64,000 nucleotides of DNA, taken from positions 22,968 to 86,967 of the forward strand of contig JAGFJP010000152.1 of NCBI GenBank assembly GCA_024102665.1, written 5' to 3'. Below the pieces are notes generated by a model that was given only the letters and a program-made list of their open reading frames with translations, did not search any database and had not been told where the DNA came from. The position numbers and the translations under genes were made by a program. Source of the DNA: Thiogranum sp. (GTDB lineage: Bacteria > Pseudomonadota > Gammaproteobacteria > DSM-19610). Below are positions 55,347-64,000 of the stretch, piece after piece. Every line of letters starts with the position of its first letter. Positions within the stretch are counted from its first letter, which is position 1.

Positions 55347-55439
55347 AGCGCGCTTGTTAACAGGCCCTGGCACTGTGTCTGTCGACAAGAACCGGAACCG
55401 CTGGTTCCATTAAACATAAATCCACACATACGCCGGCAC

Positions 55440-55487
55440 GTGCAGCCGGGTGCCTTGCGGCCGCTTGCGGCTGCCGGGTTGCTGCAC
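55440..55487 (+). promoter_or_regulatory. Structured rpsB leader, candidate S2 autoregulation site
   Basis: GTGCAGC (55440-55446) pairs with GCTGCAC (55481-55487), enclosing a GC-rich inner stem (CCGG/CCGG and GCGGC/GCCGC type pairings). It ends about 42 bases before the rpsB ATG. Ribosomal protein S2 represses its own leader in gammaproteobacteria, so this hairpin is the natural candidate. Confidence 0.55.
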
Positions 55488-55528
55488 GGGGCGTATGGAG
55501 GCTCAACCCTAAAAAAGAGGTTTTTATC

Positions 55529-56275
55529 ATGTCGAGCGTAACCATGCGCCAGATGCTCGAGGCTGGCGTGCATTTCGGGCATCAGGCCCGTTTCTGGAAT
55601 CCGAAGATGGCGCCCTATATCTTCGGTGAACGCAGCAAAATCCATATCATCAATCTGGAAAAGACGCTGCCCCTGTACAACGATGCCATGAATTTCATCG
55701 GCAAGCTCGTTGCCAACAAGGGCACGGTGCTGTTTGTCGGCACCAAGCGCTCCGCGCGCGAAACCGTGCGCGCCGAGGCCGAGCGCTGCAAGATGCCGTA
55801 CGTGAATCATCGCTGGCTGGGCGGCATGCTCACCAACTTCAAGACGGTCCGCCAGTCCATCCGCCGCCTCAAGGAGCTGGAAGCGATGGAGCAGGACGGC
55901 ACCTTCGAGAAGATCAACAAGAAAGAAGCGCTGATGCGCACCCGCGAGAAGGAAAAGCTGGATCGCAGCCTCGGCGGCATCAAGGACATGAACCGGCTGC
56001 CTGACGCCATGTTCGTGGTCGATGTCGGACACGAGAAGATCGCCATCGCCGAAGCCAAGAAGCTCGGCATTCCGGTGATCGGCATTGTCGATTCCAACAA
56101 CTCGCCGGAGAACATCGATTACGTGATACCCGGAAACGATGATTCCATTCGCGCCGTGCAGCTCTACGTGCAGGGTGTTGCGGACGCCGTGCAGGAAGGC
56201 CGCAGCGCAATGGCGCAGGTCGGCGGCACCAGCGAGGATGAATTCGTCGAGGTTGGCGAAAACGCGAACGCCTGA
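55529..56275 (+). CDS. rpsB: 30S ribosomal protein S2
   Basis: 248 residues. [38 protein letters not shown] and [20 protein letters not shown] are the standard S2 landmarks. AAAAAGAGG site. Part of the small ribosomal subunit body. First gene of the translation cluster. Confidence 0.98.
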   Translation: MSSVTMRQMLEAGVHFGHQARFWNPKMAPYIFGERSKIHIINLEKTLPLYNDAMNFIGKLVANKGTVLFVGTKRSARETVRAEAERCKMPYVNHRWLGGMLTNFKTVRQSIRRLKELEAMEQDGTFEKINKKEALMRTREKEKLDRSLGGIKDMNRLPDAMFVVDVGHEKIAIAEAKKLGIPVIGIVDSNNSPENIDYVIPGNDDSIRAVQLYVQGVADAVQEGRSAMAQVGGTSEDEFVEVGENANA

Positions 56276-56329
56276 CGGATCGTTGCAGTAATCCGTTTCA
56301 CAGCAATTCAGGATCAAGAGGTAAGAGTC

Positions 56330-57214
56330 ATGGCAATTACAGCCGCGCAGGTCAAAGAACTGCGTCAGCGCACCAACTGCGGCATGATGGAATGCAAGAA
56401 TGCCCTGGTGGAAAGCGACGGCGACATGGAAGCAGCTGCCGAGGCACTGCGCAAATCCGGTCTCGCCAAGGCTGACAAGAAAGCCGGCCGCATCGCGGCC
56501 GAAGGCACCATCGTGGTGGAAGTCAGTGGCGACGGCAAAAGCGCCGCGCTGGTCGAAGTCAATTCCGAAACCGACTTCGTGGCGCAGAAGGACGAGTTCC
56601 AGGGTTTCGCCGCTGCGGTGGCCCGCCGTGTGCTGAGCGACGCGCCGGCGGATCTGGACGCCCTGATGAGCATGCCGCTGAACGACAGCGGCGAGACCAT
56701 CGAGGAAGCGCGCCGCGGTCTGATTGCAACTATCGGTGAAAACATCAACGTGCGCCGCTTCATTCGTCGCGAGGCGGGCAGCGCAACCATTTCCAGCTAT
56801 CTGCATGGCAACCGTATCGGCGTGCTGGTGGAAGTCGATGGCGGTGACGCCGAGCTGGCCAAAGATATCGCCATGCACATCGCCGCGAGCAAGCCGGTGT
56901 GCCTGGACGAGAGCGGTGTGTCGCAGGACATGCTCGACAAGGAAAAGGAGATTTTCTCCGCGCAGGCGCAGGCCAGCGGCAAGCCCGCCGAGATCATCGA
57001 AAAAATGGTGGTGGGCCGCTTGCGCAAGTTCCTCGGTGAAATCACTTTGCTCGGTCAGCCGTTCGTGAAGAATCCGGATCAGACTGTCGGCCAGCTCGTG
57101 AAGGAGGCCGGCGCGAAGGTGATCGGCTTCGATCGCCTGGAGCTGGGTGAGGGGGTCGAGAAGAAAACCGAAAACTTCGCCGAAGAGGTCATGGCGCAGG
57201 CCCGGGGCAACTGA
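56330..57214 (+). CDS. tsf: Elongation factor Ts
   Basis: 294 residues. The N-terminal signature [20 protein letters not shown] and the core [14 protein letters not shown] are intact. Exchanges GDP for GTP on EF-Tu. Preceded by AAGAGG; followed by a terminator, so rpsB-tsf form one unit. Confidence 0.98.
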   Translation: MAITAAQVKELRQRTNCGMMECKNALVESDGDMEAAAEALRKSGLAKADKKAGRIAAEGTIVVEVSGDGKSAALVEVNSETDFVAQKDEFQGFAAAVARRVLSDAPADLDALMSMPLNDSGETIEEARRGLIATIGENINVRRFIRREAGSATISSYLHGNRIGVLVEVDGGDAELAKDIAMHIAASKPVCLDESGVSQDMLDKEKEIFSAQAQASGKPAEIIEKMVVGRLRKFLGEITLLGQPFVKNPDQTVGQLVKEAGAKVIGFDRLELGEGVEKKTENFAEEVMAQARGN

Positions 57215-57261
57215 TTCCGTGCTCGCCGCACCGGGGACGCGAAGTCGGCTTCCCGGTATGA

Positions 57262-57288
57262 TAAACGGGGTCGCGCTGCGGCCCCGTT
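57262..57288 (+). terminator. Terminator after tsf
   Basis: AAACGGGGTCGC (57262-57273) pairs with GCGGCCCCGTTT (57277-57288), a 12-bp stem with one G-U pair and a 3-base loop, 48 bases past the tsf stop. The T-run is short, but stem strength supports termination. Confidence 0.75.
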
Positions 57289-57330
57289 TCGTAATGGAGC
57301 CCGGCGCGACGGGCAGCGCGTCGACTGCGT

Positions 57331-57359
57331 TTGAACGATCCAACAAGCAACGTTAATAT
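57331..57359 (+). promoter_or_regulatory. Candidate promoter of pyrH
   Basis: TTGAAC (57331-57336), 17-bp spacer and TAATAT (57354-57359), 31 bases before the pyrH ATG. A better TATAAT at 57357-57362 would give a 20-bp spacer, so the exact -10 is uncertain. Lies between the tsf terminator and pyrH. Confidence 0.5.
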
Positions 57360-57389
57360 AATTGCGCAACTTATTGTAAAGACAGGACT

Positions 57390-58109
57390 ATGGAACAGAC
57401 GCGATTTGCCTATAAACGCATCCTCCTTAAACTGAGCGGGGAGGCCCTCATGGGCGATGGCGATTACGGCATCGATCCAGGGGTCATTCGGCGCATTGCC
57501 GCGGAGATCCATGAGCTGGCGCAGAACGGCTTGCAGATCGGTGTGGTGATCGGGGGCGGCAATATTTTTCGCGGCGCAGGTCTGGCGCAGGGTGGCATGG
57601 AGCGCGTGACCGCCGACCAGATGGGCATGCTGGCCACGGTCATCAACTCGCTGGCCATGCAGGATGCAGTGGAAAAATTCGGTACGCCCTGCCGCGTGAT
57701 GTCGGCGCTGAAAATCAACCAGGTCTGCGAGGACTACATTCGCCGGCGCGCGGTGCGCCACCTCGAAAAAGGACGCGTGGCGCTGTTCGCGGCCGGCACC
57801 GGCAACCCGTTTTTCACCACCGATTCGGCGGCCAGCCTGAGGGCGATCGAAATCGGCGCGGATATCATGCTCAAGGCGACCAAGGTGGACGGGGTGTATG
57901 ATGCCGATCCGGTAAAGCACCCGGACGCGAAACGCTACGACACGCTGAATTACGATGAAGCGATCAACAGGAAGCTCGCGGTCATGGACGCCACCGCACT
58001 GGTGCTGTGTCGCGATCACGGTATGCCTTTGCGCGTGTTCAACCTGCAGACGCCGGGCAACCTCAGCCGGATTGTGGCTGGTGAAAACATAGGAACGCTG
58101 GTGGAGTAA
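57390..58109 (+). CDS. pyrH: UMP kinase
   Basis: 239 residues, amino-acid-kinase fold. [13 protein letters not shown] at the start, [12 protein letters not shown] and [18 protein letters not shown] are diagnostic. Phosphorylates UMP to UDP. AGGAC-type site. Separated from frr by five bases. Confidence 0.98.
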   Translation: MEQTRFAYKRILLKLSGEALMGDGDYGIDPGVIRRIAAEIHELAQNGLQIGVVIGGGNIFRGAGLAQGGMERVTADQMGMLATVINSLAMQDAVEKFGTPCRVMSALKINQVCEDYIRRRAVRHLEKGRVALFAAGTGNPFFTTDSAASLRAIEIGADIMLKATKVDGVYDADPVKHPDAKRYDTLNYDEAINRKLAVMDATALVLCRDHGMPLRVFNLQTPGNLSRIVAGENIGTLVE

Positions 58110-58114
58110 TTGCG

Positions 58115-58672
58115 ATGATTGAGGAGATCAAGGCGGATGCCCGCACCCGGATGGGCAAGAGCATCGAGGCGCTCAAGCACGAACTGAGCAAGATCCGCAC
58201 CGGCCGTGCGCATCCCAGCCTGCTCGACCATATCAAGGTCGAGTACTACGGCTCGGAAGTGCCGTTGTCCCAGACTGCCAATATCTCTGTCGAGGATTCG
58301 CGCACATTGATGATCGTGCCCTGGGAGAAATCCATGGTGCAGGCCATCGAGAAAGCGATTATGAAATCCGACCTGGGTCTGAATCCCAATACCGCCGGTA
58401 CCTCGATACGCATCCCCATGCCGCAGCTGACCGAAGAGCGGCGCAGGGACATGGTCAAGGTGGTGCGCTCCGAAGGCGAGGCGGCGCGGGTTGCGATCCG
58501 CAACATCCGCCGCGACGCCAACAACGACTTCAAGGAACTGCTCAAGGAAAAAGAGATTTCGGAAGACGAAGCACGGCGCGCCGAAGACGAAATCCAGAAA
58601 ATCACCGACCAGTTCGTCGAGCAGGTCGACAAGGTGCTGGCTGTCAAAGAAGCCGAGCTGATGGAAATCTAG
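58115..58672 (+). CDS. frr: Ribosome recycling factor
   Basis: 185 residues, normal length. [34 protein letters not shown] and [17 protein letters not shown] are the family landmarks. Splits post-termination ribosomes with EF-G. In the conserved pyrH-frr-uppS order. Confidence 0.98.
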   Translation: MIEEIKADARTRMGKSIEALKHELSKIRTGRAHPSLLDHIKVEYYGSEVPLSQTANISVEDSRTLMIVPWEKSMVQAIEKAIMKSDLGLNPNTAGTSIRIPMPQLTEERRRDMVKVVRSEGEAARVAIRNIRRDANNDFKELLKEKEISEDEARRAEDEIQKITDQFVEQVDKVLAVKEAELMEI

Positions 58673-58754
58673 GACCCGACAAAGCATTGCGAAATACCAT
58701 GGCAAAGCGGGAAGTCCAGCGGGGTGTTGCAGAACGCGCAGGCGGGTTGCGCTG

Positions 58755-59525
58755 ATGGCGCAGGAAAACGTCCAGCCCGAAGCCCGCAGCGCCGAACAGC
58801 GCGTGCCGCGGCATGTCGCCATTATCATGGACGGCAATGGCCGCTGGGCGAACGCCAGGAGCCTGCCGCGCTACATGGGGCACCGTGAAGGCGTGAAAGC
58901 GGTGCGGCGGGTGGTCGAGTCCTGCCTTGATCAGGGTATCGAGACCCTGACCCTGTTTGCGTTTTCCAGCGAAAACTGGCGCCGCCCCAAGACCGAAGTC
59001 GGTCTGCTCATGGATCTTTTCGTGCACACGCTGCAAAAGGAAGTCAACCGGCTCGATCGCAACGGTGTGCGCATGCGTTTCATCGGTGACCGCGAGGCAT
59101 TCAACGAAAAGCTGCGGTCGCTGATGGACGCCGCCGAAGCCCAGACCGCGCACAACGACAAGCTCACCCTGGTGATCGCCGTCAACTACGGCGGGCGCTG
59201 GGACCTGGCGCAGGCGGCGCGACGCCTCGCCGAGCGCGTCGCGCAGGGCGAGCTATCCGCGCAGGACATCGACAGCGAGGCGCTGGGACGCGAGCTTTGC
59301 ATCGCCGATCTGCCGGAGCCGGATCTGTTCATACGCACCGGCGGCGAGCAGCGCATCAGCAATTACCTGTTGTGGCAACTGGCCTATACCGAGTTGTACT
59401 TTACCGATCTGTTGTGGCCCGATTTCGACAAAGCCGCTTTTGACGATGCGCTGCGATCCTTCCATGGTCGACAAAGACGGTTCGGCCGCACCGGCGACCA
59501 GGTGGAGCAGTCCGATAGTGCTTAA
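58755..59525 (+). CDS. uppS: Undecaprenyl diphosphate synthase
   Basis: 256 residues, cis-prenyltransferase. VAIIMDGNGRWANAR with catalytic Asp, HREGVKAVRRVVE, FAFSSENWRRP and the C-terminal IRTGGEQRISNYLLWQLAYT. Makes the C55 lipid carrier for peptidoglycan. The ATG chosen gives a normal length; the end overlaps cdsA by eight bases. Confidence 0.97.
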   Translation: MAQENVQPEARSAEQRVPRHVAIIMDGNGRWANARSLPRYMGHREGVKAVRRVVESCLDQGIETLTLFAFSSENWRRPKTEVGLLMDLFVHTLQKEVNRLDRNGVRMRFIGDREAFNEKLRSLMDAAEAQTAHNDKLTLVIAVNYGGRWDLAQAARRLAERVAQGELSAQDIDSEALGRELCIADLPEPDLFIRTGGEQRISNYLLWQLAYTELYFTDLLWPDFDKAAFDDALRSFHGRQRRFGRTGDQVEQSDSA

Positions 59526-60339
59526 ACAAAGGATTCTCAGCGCGCTGGTGCTGGTGCCGCTGGTGATCCTGGCGGTACTGAAACTTGGGCCTGTGCCGTT
59601 CGCGCTGATTGTCGGCGCCGCGTTGCTGGTGGCGGCCTGGGAGTGGTCCGACCTGATACCGCTGAGAAGCAACGCCGCGCGGCTTTCCTACGTGGCGATG
59701 ACACTGGCCATGCTGGCGCTGGCGTGGAATTTCGCCAGGCTGGAGCTGATCGTCAACACCCTGTTGTGGTTCACGCTGGCGCTGTGGCTGGGCGCCCTGT
59801 TCTGGATCACCCGGCCCGCCCTGGGCGCCGCGGTTGTCTGGCCGCATTCGGTCGTCAAGGCGGTGCTGGGGTTTCTGATAATCACCAGCACCTGGCTGGC
59901 GCTGGTGGTGCTGCACAGCCGGCCGGACAATGGTCCGCACTGGGTGTTGTTCATCCTGTTCCTGGTATGGTTCGCCGACAGCGGCGCGTTTTTCGCCGGC
60001 AGGCAGTTCGGCCGCACTCGGCTGGCGCCACTGGTCAGCCCCGGCAAGACCTGGGAAGGCGTGTTCGGTGCGCTGGTGACAAGCCTGCTGCTGGCGTTCG
60101 GCTATGCGCATTTCATCGGATTGCGTGGCGCGGTGCTGGCCAGTTTCGTGCTCGTGTGCATGGTCACGGTATTGTTTTCCATTGCCGGCGATCTGCTCGA
60201 AAGCCTGTTGAAACGCCATCACGGCGTCAAGGATTCCGGAAGCCTGATTCCGGGACACGGCGGCATGCTGGACCGCATCGACAGCCTGCTGGCGGCGGTG
60301 CCGATTTTCCTTTTCGGTATACGGTGGATAGACCTGTGA
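59518..60339 (+). CDS. cdsA: Phosphatidate cytidylyltransferase
   Basis: 273 residues from the GTG at 59518, which gives the family start [17 protein letters not shown]; an upstream ATG at 59464 would add an atypical polar tail. Eight or so membrane helices and the signature [21 protein letters not shown] near the end. Makes CDP-diacylglycerol. Overlaps uppS and shares GTGA with dxr. Confidence 0.95.
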   Translation: MLKQRILSALVLVPLVILAVLKLGPVPFALIVGAALLVAAWEWSDLIPLRSNAARLSYVAMTLAMLALAWNFARLELIVNTLLWFTLALWLGALFWITRPALGAAVVWPHSVVKAVLGFLIITSTWLALVVLHSRPDNGPHWVLFILFLVWFADSGAFFAGRQFGRTRLAPLVSPGKTWEGVFGALVTSLLLAFGYAHFIGLRGAVLASFVLVCMVTVLFSIAGDLLESLLKRHHGVKDSGSLIPGHGGMLDRIDSLLAAVPIFLFGIRWIDL

Positions 60340-61544
60340 GCGGATCACTGGGTGTTACCGTGCTGGGCGCCACCGGTTCCATCGGTGTCAGCACCCTGGA
60401 TGTGCTCGCCCGCAACCGCGCGCGTTACCGGCTGGTGGCATTGACCGCCAACCGCGACGTCGAACGGCTTGCCACGCAATGCATCGCCCACCAGCCGCAA
60501 TACGCCGTGCTGGCCGACGCCTCGGCGGCGCAACAGCTGCGCGAGCGCCTGCGTGATGGCGCGCCCGATGTGCAGGTGCTGGCAGGCAGCGAGGGGCTGG
60601 TGAAAGTCGCCGGGTTGCCGGAGGTCGATTGCGTGATGGCGGGGATTGTCGGCGCCGCCGGCCTGCTGCCGACCCTGGAAGCGGCGCGCACCGGCAAACG
60701 GGTGCTGCTCGCCAACAAGGAAGCGCTGGTGATGTCCGGCGACCTGTTCATGCAGCAGGTCAGGGAGGGCGGTGCCGTGCTGCTGCCGGTCGACAGCGAG
60801 CACAATGCCATCTTCCAGTGCATGCCTGCCGGCTTTGTGCCGGGTTCCGGCCATCCCGACGGGGTGCGTCGCATCATGCTCACCGCCTCGGGCGGTCCGT
60901 TCCGAACCACGCCCCTCGAATCGTTGTCACAGATAACACCCCAGCAGGCCTGTGCGCACCCGAACTGGGATATGGGCCGCAAGATTTCCGTGGATTCCGC
61001 GACCATGATGAACAAGGGTCTGGAAGTCATCGAAGCCTGCTGGCTGTTTTCCGTTTCCGAATCGCTGGTGCAAGTCGTGATACATCCGCAAAGCGTTGTT
61101 CATTCCATGGTGCAGTACCGCGACGGATCGGTGCTGGCGCAGATGGGCAATCCGGACATGCGCACGCCTATCGCCCATGCGCTTGCCTGGCCGGAGCGCA
61201 TCGAGGCTGGCGTGGACGCGCTCGACATGTTCAAGGTCGCGCGCCTGGATTTCGAGCCGCCGGATCTGCAGCGCTTCCCCTGCCTGCGCCTGGCGCAGGA
61301 GGCCTGGAAAGCCGGCGGCACGGCATCCACCGTGCTGAACGCGGCGAACGAAGTGGCGGTGCAGGCGTTCCTGGACGGCGAGCTGGCATTCACGGGCATC
61401 CCGGCGATTATCGAATCGACCCTGTCGCGCGTCGCGATTCGCGCAGCCGATTCCCTGGCGGCGATTCTCGAAGCCGATGCGCTGGCGCGCCAGTGCGCCC
61501 TGGAGCGGGTGAGCGCGGGCACGAGCCGAAGGGTGTCGTCATGA
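60336..61544 (+). CDS. dxr: 1-deoxy-D-xylulose-5-phosphate reductoisomerase
   Basis: 402 residues from a GTG overlapping the cdsA stop. NADPH motif [39 protein letters not shown] and [18 protein letters not shown] are intact. Second step of the MEP isoprenoid pathway, feeding UppS two genes upstream. ATGA overlap with rseP. Confidence 0.97.
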   Translation: MSGSLGVTVLGATGSIGVSTLDVLARNRARYRLVALTANRDVERLATQCIAHQPQYAVLADASAAQQLRERLRDGAPDVQVLAGSEGLVKVAGLPEVDCVMAGIVGAAGLLPTLEAARTGKRVLLANKEALVMSGDLFMQQVREGGAVLLPVDSEHNAIFQCMPAGFVPGSGHPDGVRRIMLTASGGPFRTTPLESLSQITPQQACAHPNWDMGRKISVDSATMMNKGLEVIEACWLFSVSESLVQVVIHPQSVVHSMVQYRDGSVLAQMGNPDMRTPIAHALAWPERIEAGVDALDMFKVARLDFEPPDLQRFPCLRLAQEAWKAGGTASTVLNAANEVAVQAFLDGELAFTGIPAIIESTLSRVAIRAADSLAAILEADALARQCALERVSAGTSRRVSS

Positions 61545-62911
61545 GTGCCTTCGGCAGTTCCTTGCTGGCATTCATTGTCGCTATCAGCGTGCTGGTGGCG
61601 ATCCACGAGTTCGGCCACTTCTGGGTGGCGAAGCGTTTGGGCGTCAAGGTGCTGCGATTTTCCATCGGTTTCGGCAAGCCGCTGTGGGGGCGGCGCTTCG
61701 GCGCCGACAACACCGAATTCGTGATCAGCGCCCTGCCGCTCGGCGGTTACGTGAAAATGCTCGATGAGCGTGAAGCGCCGGTGGCGCCCGACGAGGCGCA
61801 GCGTTCCTTTAACCGCAAGTCCCTGTCGGTGCGCACGGCGGTCATCGCCGCCGGGCCGGCGGCCAATTTCCTGTTCGCGCTGCTGGCGTACTGGCTGATG
61901 TTTGTCAGCGGGGTGCCCGGACTTAAACCGGTGGTCGGGGAAGTGGCGCCTGAATCGGTGGCCGCCTACGCGGGGTTCCGCGAACAGGATCAGCTGCTGA
62001 GCGTCGGCGGCAAGGAAACGCCGACCTGGGAAGCCGCCACCCTGGAACTGCTGGACGCTGCGCTGTCGCGCGACGCGGTCGAGATCGGTGTGCTCTCCGG
62101 GGACCAGCAGCAAAGGGTGCTGGCGATCGATTTCGGCGAAGTGTCAGGCGCGCTGGACAAGGGCGGCCTGCTCGATAACCTGGGGCTGTCGATCTGGCGA
62201 CCCGACTTCCCGGCGGTCATCGACCGACTGGTGCCGGACGCGCCGGCCGAAGTGGCCGGTTTCATGCCCGGTGATCGCGTGGTGGCGGTGAACGGCACGC
62301 CCGTCGACGGCTGGGCGGACTGGGTGAAGTATGTGCGCGCGCGTCCCGGCGAAGCGCTGCGCGTGAACCTGGTGCGCGACGACGATGAACTGGAACTCAC
62401 GCTGGTCCCGAAGCCGGTAAAGGAAAACGGCGAAACCATCGGCCAGATCGGCGCCTATGTGCGCCAGCCCGAAGCCGCTGTGCTGGAGAGCATGCGCACG
62501 GAGGTGCGTTACGGTCCGCTGGAATCGATCGGCAAATCCGTGGACAAGACCTGGGAGATGACCACGCTCACCCTGCGCACGCTATGGGGCATGGTTTCCG
62601 GACGGGCTTCGGTCGAGAACATCAGCGGCCCCATCAGCATCGCCCAGTACGCGGGCTACTCGGCGAGCATCGGTCTTGCCAGTTTCCTCAAGTTTCTGGC
62701 GATCGTCAGCGTCAGCCTGGGCGTGTTGAACCTGCTGCCCATTCCGATACTCGACGGCGGACATCTGCTGTACAACGCGCTCGAATGGCTGCGCGGACGC
62801 CCGCTGTCAGAGGCCGCGCAGCAGGTCGGGCAACAGGTCGGCATACTGCTGCTGCTGATCCTGATGAGCATCGCCTTCTATAACGACATATCCCGCCTGT
62901 TCGGGGCGTAA
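61541..62911 (+). CDS. rseP: RIP protease RseP
   Basis: 456 residues, site-2 protease family. Zinc site [19 protein letters not shown] (HExxH) in helix one and the later [18 protein letters not shown] (LDG); two periplasmic PDZ domains between ([35 protein letters not shown]). Cleaves anti-sigma-E and cleaned-off signal peptides. Precedes bamA as in most gammaproteobacteria. Confidence 0.97.
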   Translation: MSAFGSSLLAFIVAISVLVAIHEFGHFWVAKRLGVKVLRFSIGFGKPLWGRRFGADNTEFVISALPLGGYVKMLDEREAPVAPDEAQRSFNRKSLSVRTAVIAAGPAANFLFALLAYWLMFVSGVPGLKPVVGEVAPESVAAYAGFREQDQLLSVGGKETPTWEAATLELLDAALSRDAVEIGVLSGDQQQRVLAIDFGEVSGALDKGGLLDNLGLSIWRPDFPAVIDRLVPDAPAEVAGFMPGDRVVAVNGTPVDGWADWVKYVRARPGEALRVNLVRDDDELELTLVPKPVKENGETIGQIGAYVRQPEAAVLESMRTEVRYGPLESIGKSVDKTWEMTTLTLRTLWGMVSGRASVENISGPISIAQYAGYSASIGLASFLKFLAIVSVSLGVLNLLPIPILDGGHLLYNALEWLRGRPLSEAAQQVGQQVGILLLLILMSIAFYNDISRLFGA

Positions 62912-62929
62912 CCGGGTTTCGAGATTTCT

Positions 62930-64000
62930 ATGCGGCGCTGTCTGAAGCACATCATTATCGGCATGGCCATGGTATCCACAGCGCAGGCTTTCGAACCCTT
63001 CGAGGTGAAGGACATCCGCGTCGAGGGCCTGCAACGCATCGCGCCGGGCACAGTGTTCAACTACCTGCCGGTGAAGGTCGGAGACCGCTTCAACGAGCTG
63101 GAGTCGGAGCGGGCGATACGCTCGCTGTTCAAATCAGGTTATTTCAAGGATATCCAGCTGGAACGCGACGGCGATATCCTGGTCGTGCAGGTCATCGAGC
63201 GACCGGCGATCGCCAGCATCAAGATCCAGGGCAATGAGGACATCGAGACCGAGCCGCTGCTCGGTTCCCTGAAAGACATCGGTTTCGCCGAAGGCAGCGT
63301 GTTCAACCGTTCGCTGCTGGAACAGGTCGAGCAGGAACTCGAGCGCCAGTATTTCAGCCGCGGCAAATACGGCGTGAAGATCGAGACCACGGTGACGCCA
63401 CTGGAACGCAACCGCGTCGGCATACTCATCGATGTATCGGAAGGCGTGGTCGCCAAAATCAGGCAGATCAATATTGTCGGCAACCAGGCGTTCGATGACG
63501 AAACGCTGCTCGACAACTTCGAGCAGGGCACCTCCGGATTCATGTCGTTCTACACCAAGAACGACCAGTACTCGAAGCAGAAACTGGCGGCGGACCTGGA
63601 AACCCTGCGCTCCTGGTACCAGGACCGCGGTTACATCAAGTTCAATATCGAATCCACCCAGGTCTCGATTACGCCCGACAAGAAAGACATCTACATCACC
63701 ATCAATGTCAGCGAAGGCGAGCAGTATCGCGTCAGTGAAATACGGCTGGCGGGAGAACTCGTCGTGGCGCCGGAAGAACTGTTCCCGGAATTCCAGATCA
63801 ATGCCGGGGAGGTATTTTCACGCAAACAGGTGACCAGCACTGTCACCCGCATTTCCGACAAGCTGGGCAACATCGGTTACGCCTTCGCCAATGTCAACAC
63901 CGTGCCGGACGTCAATGAGGAAACGCGCGAAGTGGCGCTGACATTCTTTGTCGATCCGGGCAAGCGCGTGTATGTGCGGCGCATCAATTTCGCCGGCAAC
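62930..64000 (+). CDS. bamA: Outer-membrane assembly factor BamA, N-terminal part
   Basis: First 357 codons; the gene runs off the right edge. A signal peptide (ends about AQA, residue 20) precedes the POTRA domains: FEVKDIRVEGLQRIAPGTVF, ASIKIQGNEDIETEPLLGSL, IRQINIVGNQAFDDETLL, then YRVSEIRLAGELVVAPEEL and the fifth starting VYVRRINFAGN. The barrel is outside the window. Inserts beta-barrel proteins into the outer membrane. Confidence 0.97.
   Translation, partial: MRRCLKHIIIGMAMVSTAQAFEPFEVKDIRVEGLQRIAPGTVFNYLPVKVGDRFNELESERAIRSLFKSGYFKDIQLERDGDILVVQVIERPAIASIKIQGNEDIETEPLLGSLKDIGFAEGSVFNRSLLEQVEQELERQYFSRGKYGVKIETTVTPLERNRVGILIDVSEGVVAKIRQINIVGNQAFDDETLLDNFEQGTSGFMSFYTKNDQYSKQKLAADLETLRSWYQDRGYIKFNIESTQVSITPDKKDIYITINVSEGEQYRVSEIRLAGELVVAPEELFPEFQINAGEVFSRKQVTSTVTRISDKLGNIGYAFANVNTVPDVNEETREVALTFFVDPGKRVYVRRINFAGN

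Noticed and set aside
55301..57346. Open frame of 681 codons opposite rpsB-tsf
   Set aside because: Antisense shadow of two well-known genes.

Overview
The window is a stretch of chromosome from a GC-rich, sulfur-oxidising, CO2-fixing gammaproteobacterium. The taxon is inferred from three things: a DsrS-like protein beside a siroheme synthase gene, a complete alpha-carboxysome (cso) locus with form IA RuBisCO, and housekeeping genes in gammaproteobacterial order (rpsB-tsf-pyrH-frr-uppS-cdsA-dxr-rseP-bamA; dapC-dapD-yffB-dapE). No rRNA, tRNA, CRISPR array, insertion sequence or phage gene was seen.

Layout. 1-1 kb: the start of a porin gene running off the left edge and a 65-residue protein gene with a clear terminator. 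1-5.6 kb: a rightward operon of Sel1 repeat protein, DsrS-like protein, its same-frame downstream partner, glutaredoxin, CysG and a thiopurine-type methyltransferase. 5.7-18.3 kb: a VWA/coiled-coil membrane pair, PBP1b, a TPR lipoprotein, a DinG-type helicase, TsaB, the tRNA hydroxylase TrhP and small envelope proteins. 18.3-23.3 kb (leftward): a membrane protein and a four-gene TRAP transporter cluster including TatT. 23.3-27.6 kb (leftward): the lysine/peptidoglycan DAP cluster with an embedded MarR regulator whose operator is visible. 27.6-33.3 kb: transporters, an addiction module with a broken toxin flanked by two REP-like repeats, and a cAMP/c-di-GMP signalling pair.

33.4-48.7 kb is the carbon-concentrating island. 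A LysR regulator (CbbR) diverges from an unrecognised protein gene (34600-35730), followed by cbbL, cbbS, csoS2, csoSCA, csoS4A, csoS4B, two csoS1 genes, a bacterioferritin-like gene, acRAF, mcdA, mcdB, an SbtA-type bicarbonate transporter with its PII-like partner SbtB, a class II aldolase fused to a Dabb domain, csoS1D and a Nudix hydrolase. Together these supply bicarbonate uptake, the shell, internal carbonic anhydrase, RuBisCO and its assembly factor, carboxysome positioning and a Calvin-cycle enzyme. A 43-bp motif occurs twice, once in front of the unrecognised gene and once in front of cbbL, so both are probably under CbbR. The unrecognised protein has Cys/His/Cys spacing reminiscent of LCIB-type carbonic anhydrases. 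It is the best candidate here for something undescribed, but that reading is a hypothesis.

48.7-51.8 kb: a stand-alone diiron metallo-beta-lactamase-fold protein diverges from an ECF sigma/zinc anti-sigma pair followed by VOC, YjdM and VOC genes; this looks like a stress-response module. 51.8-64 kb: glnD and map leftward, then the conserved translation/envelope cluster from rpsB to the first 357 codons of bamA.
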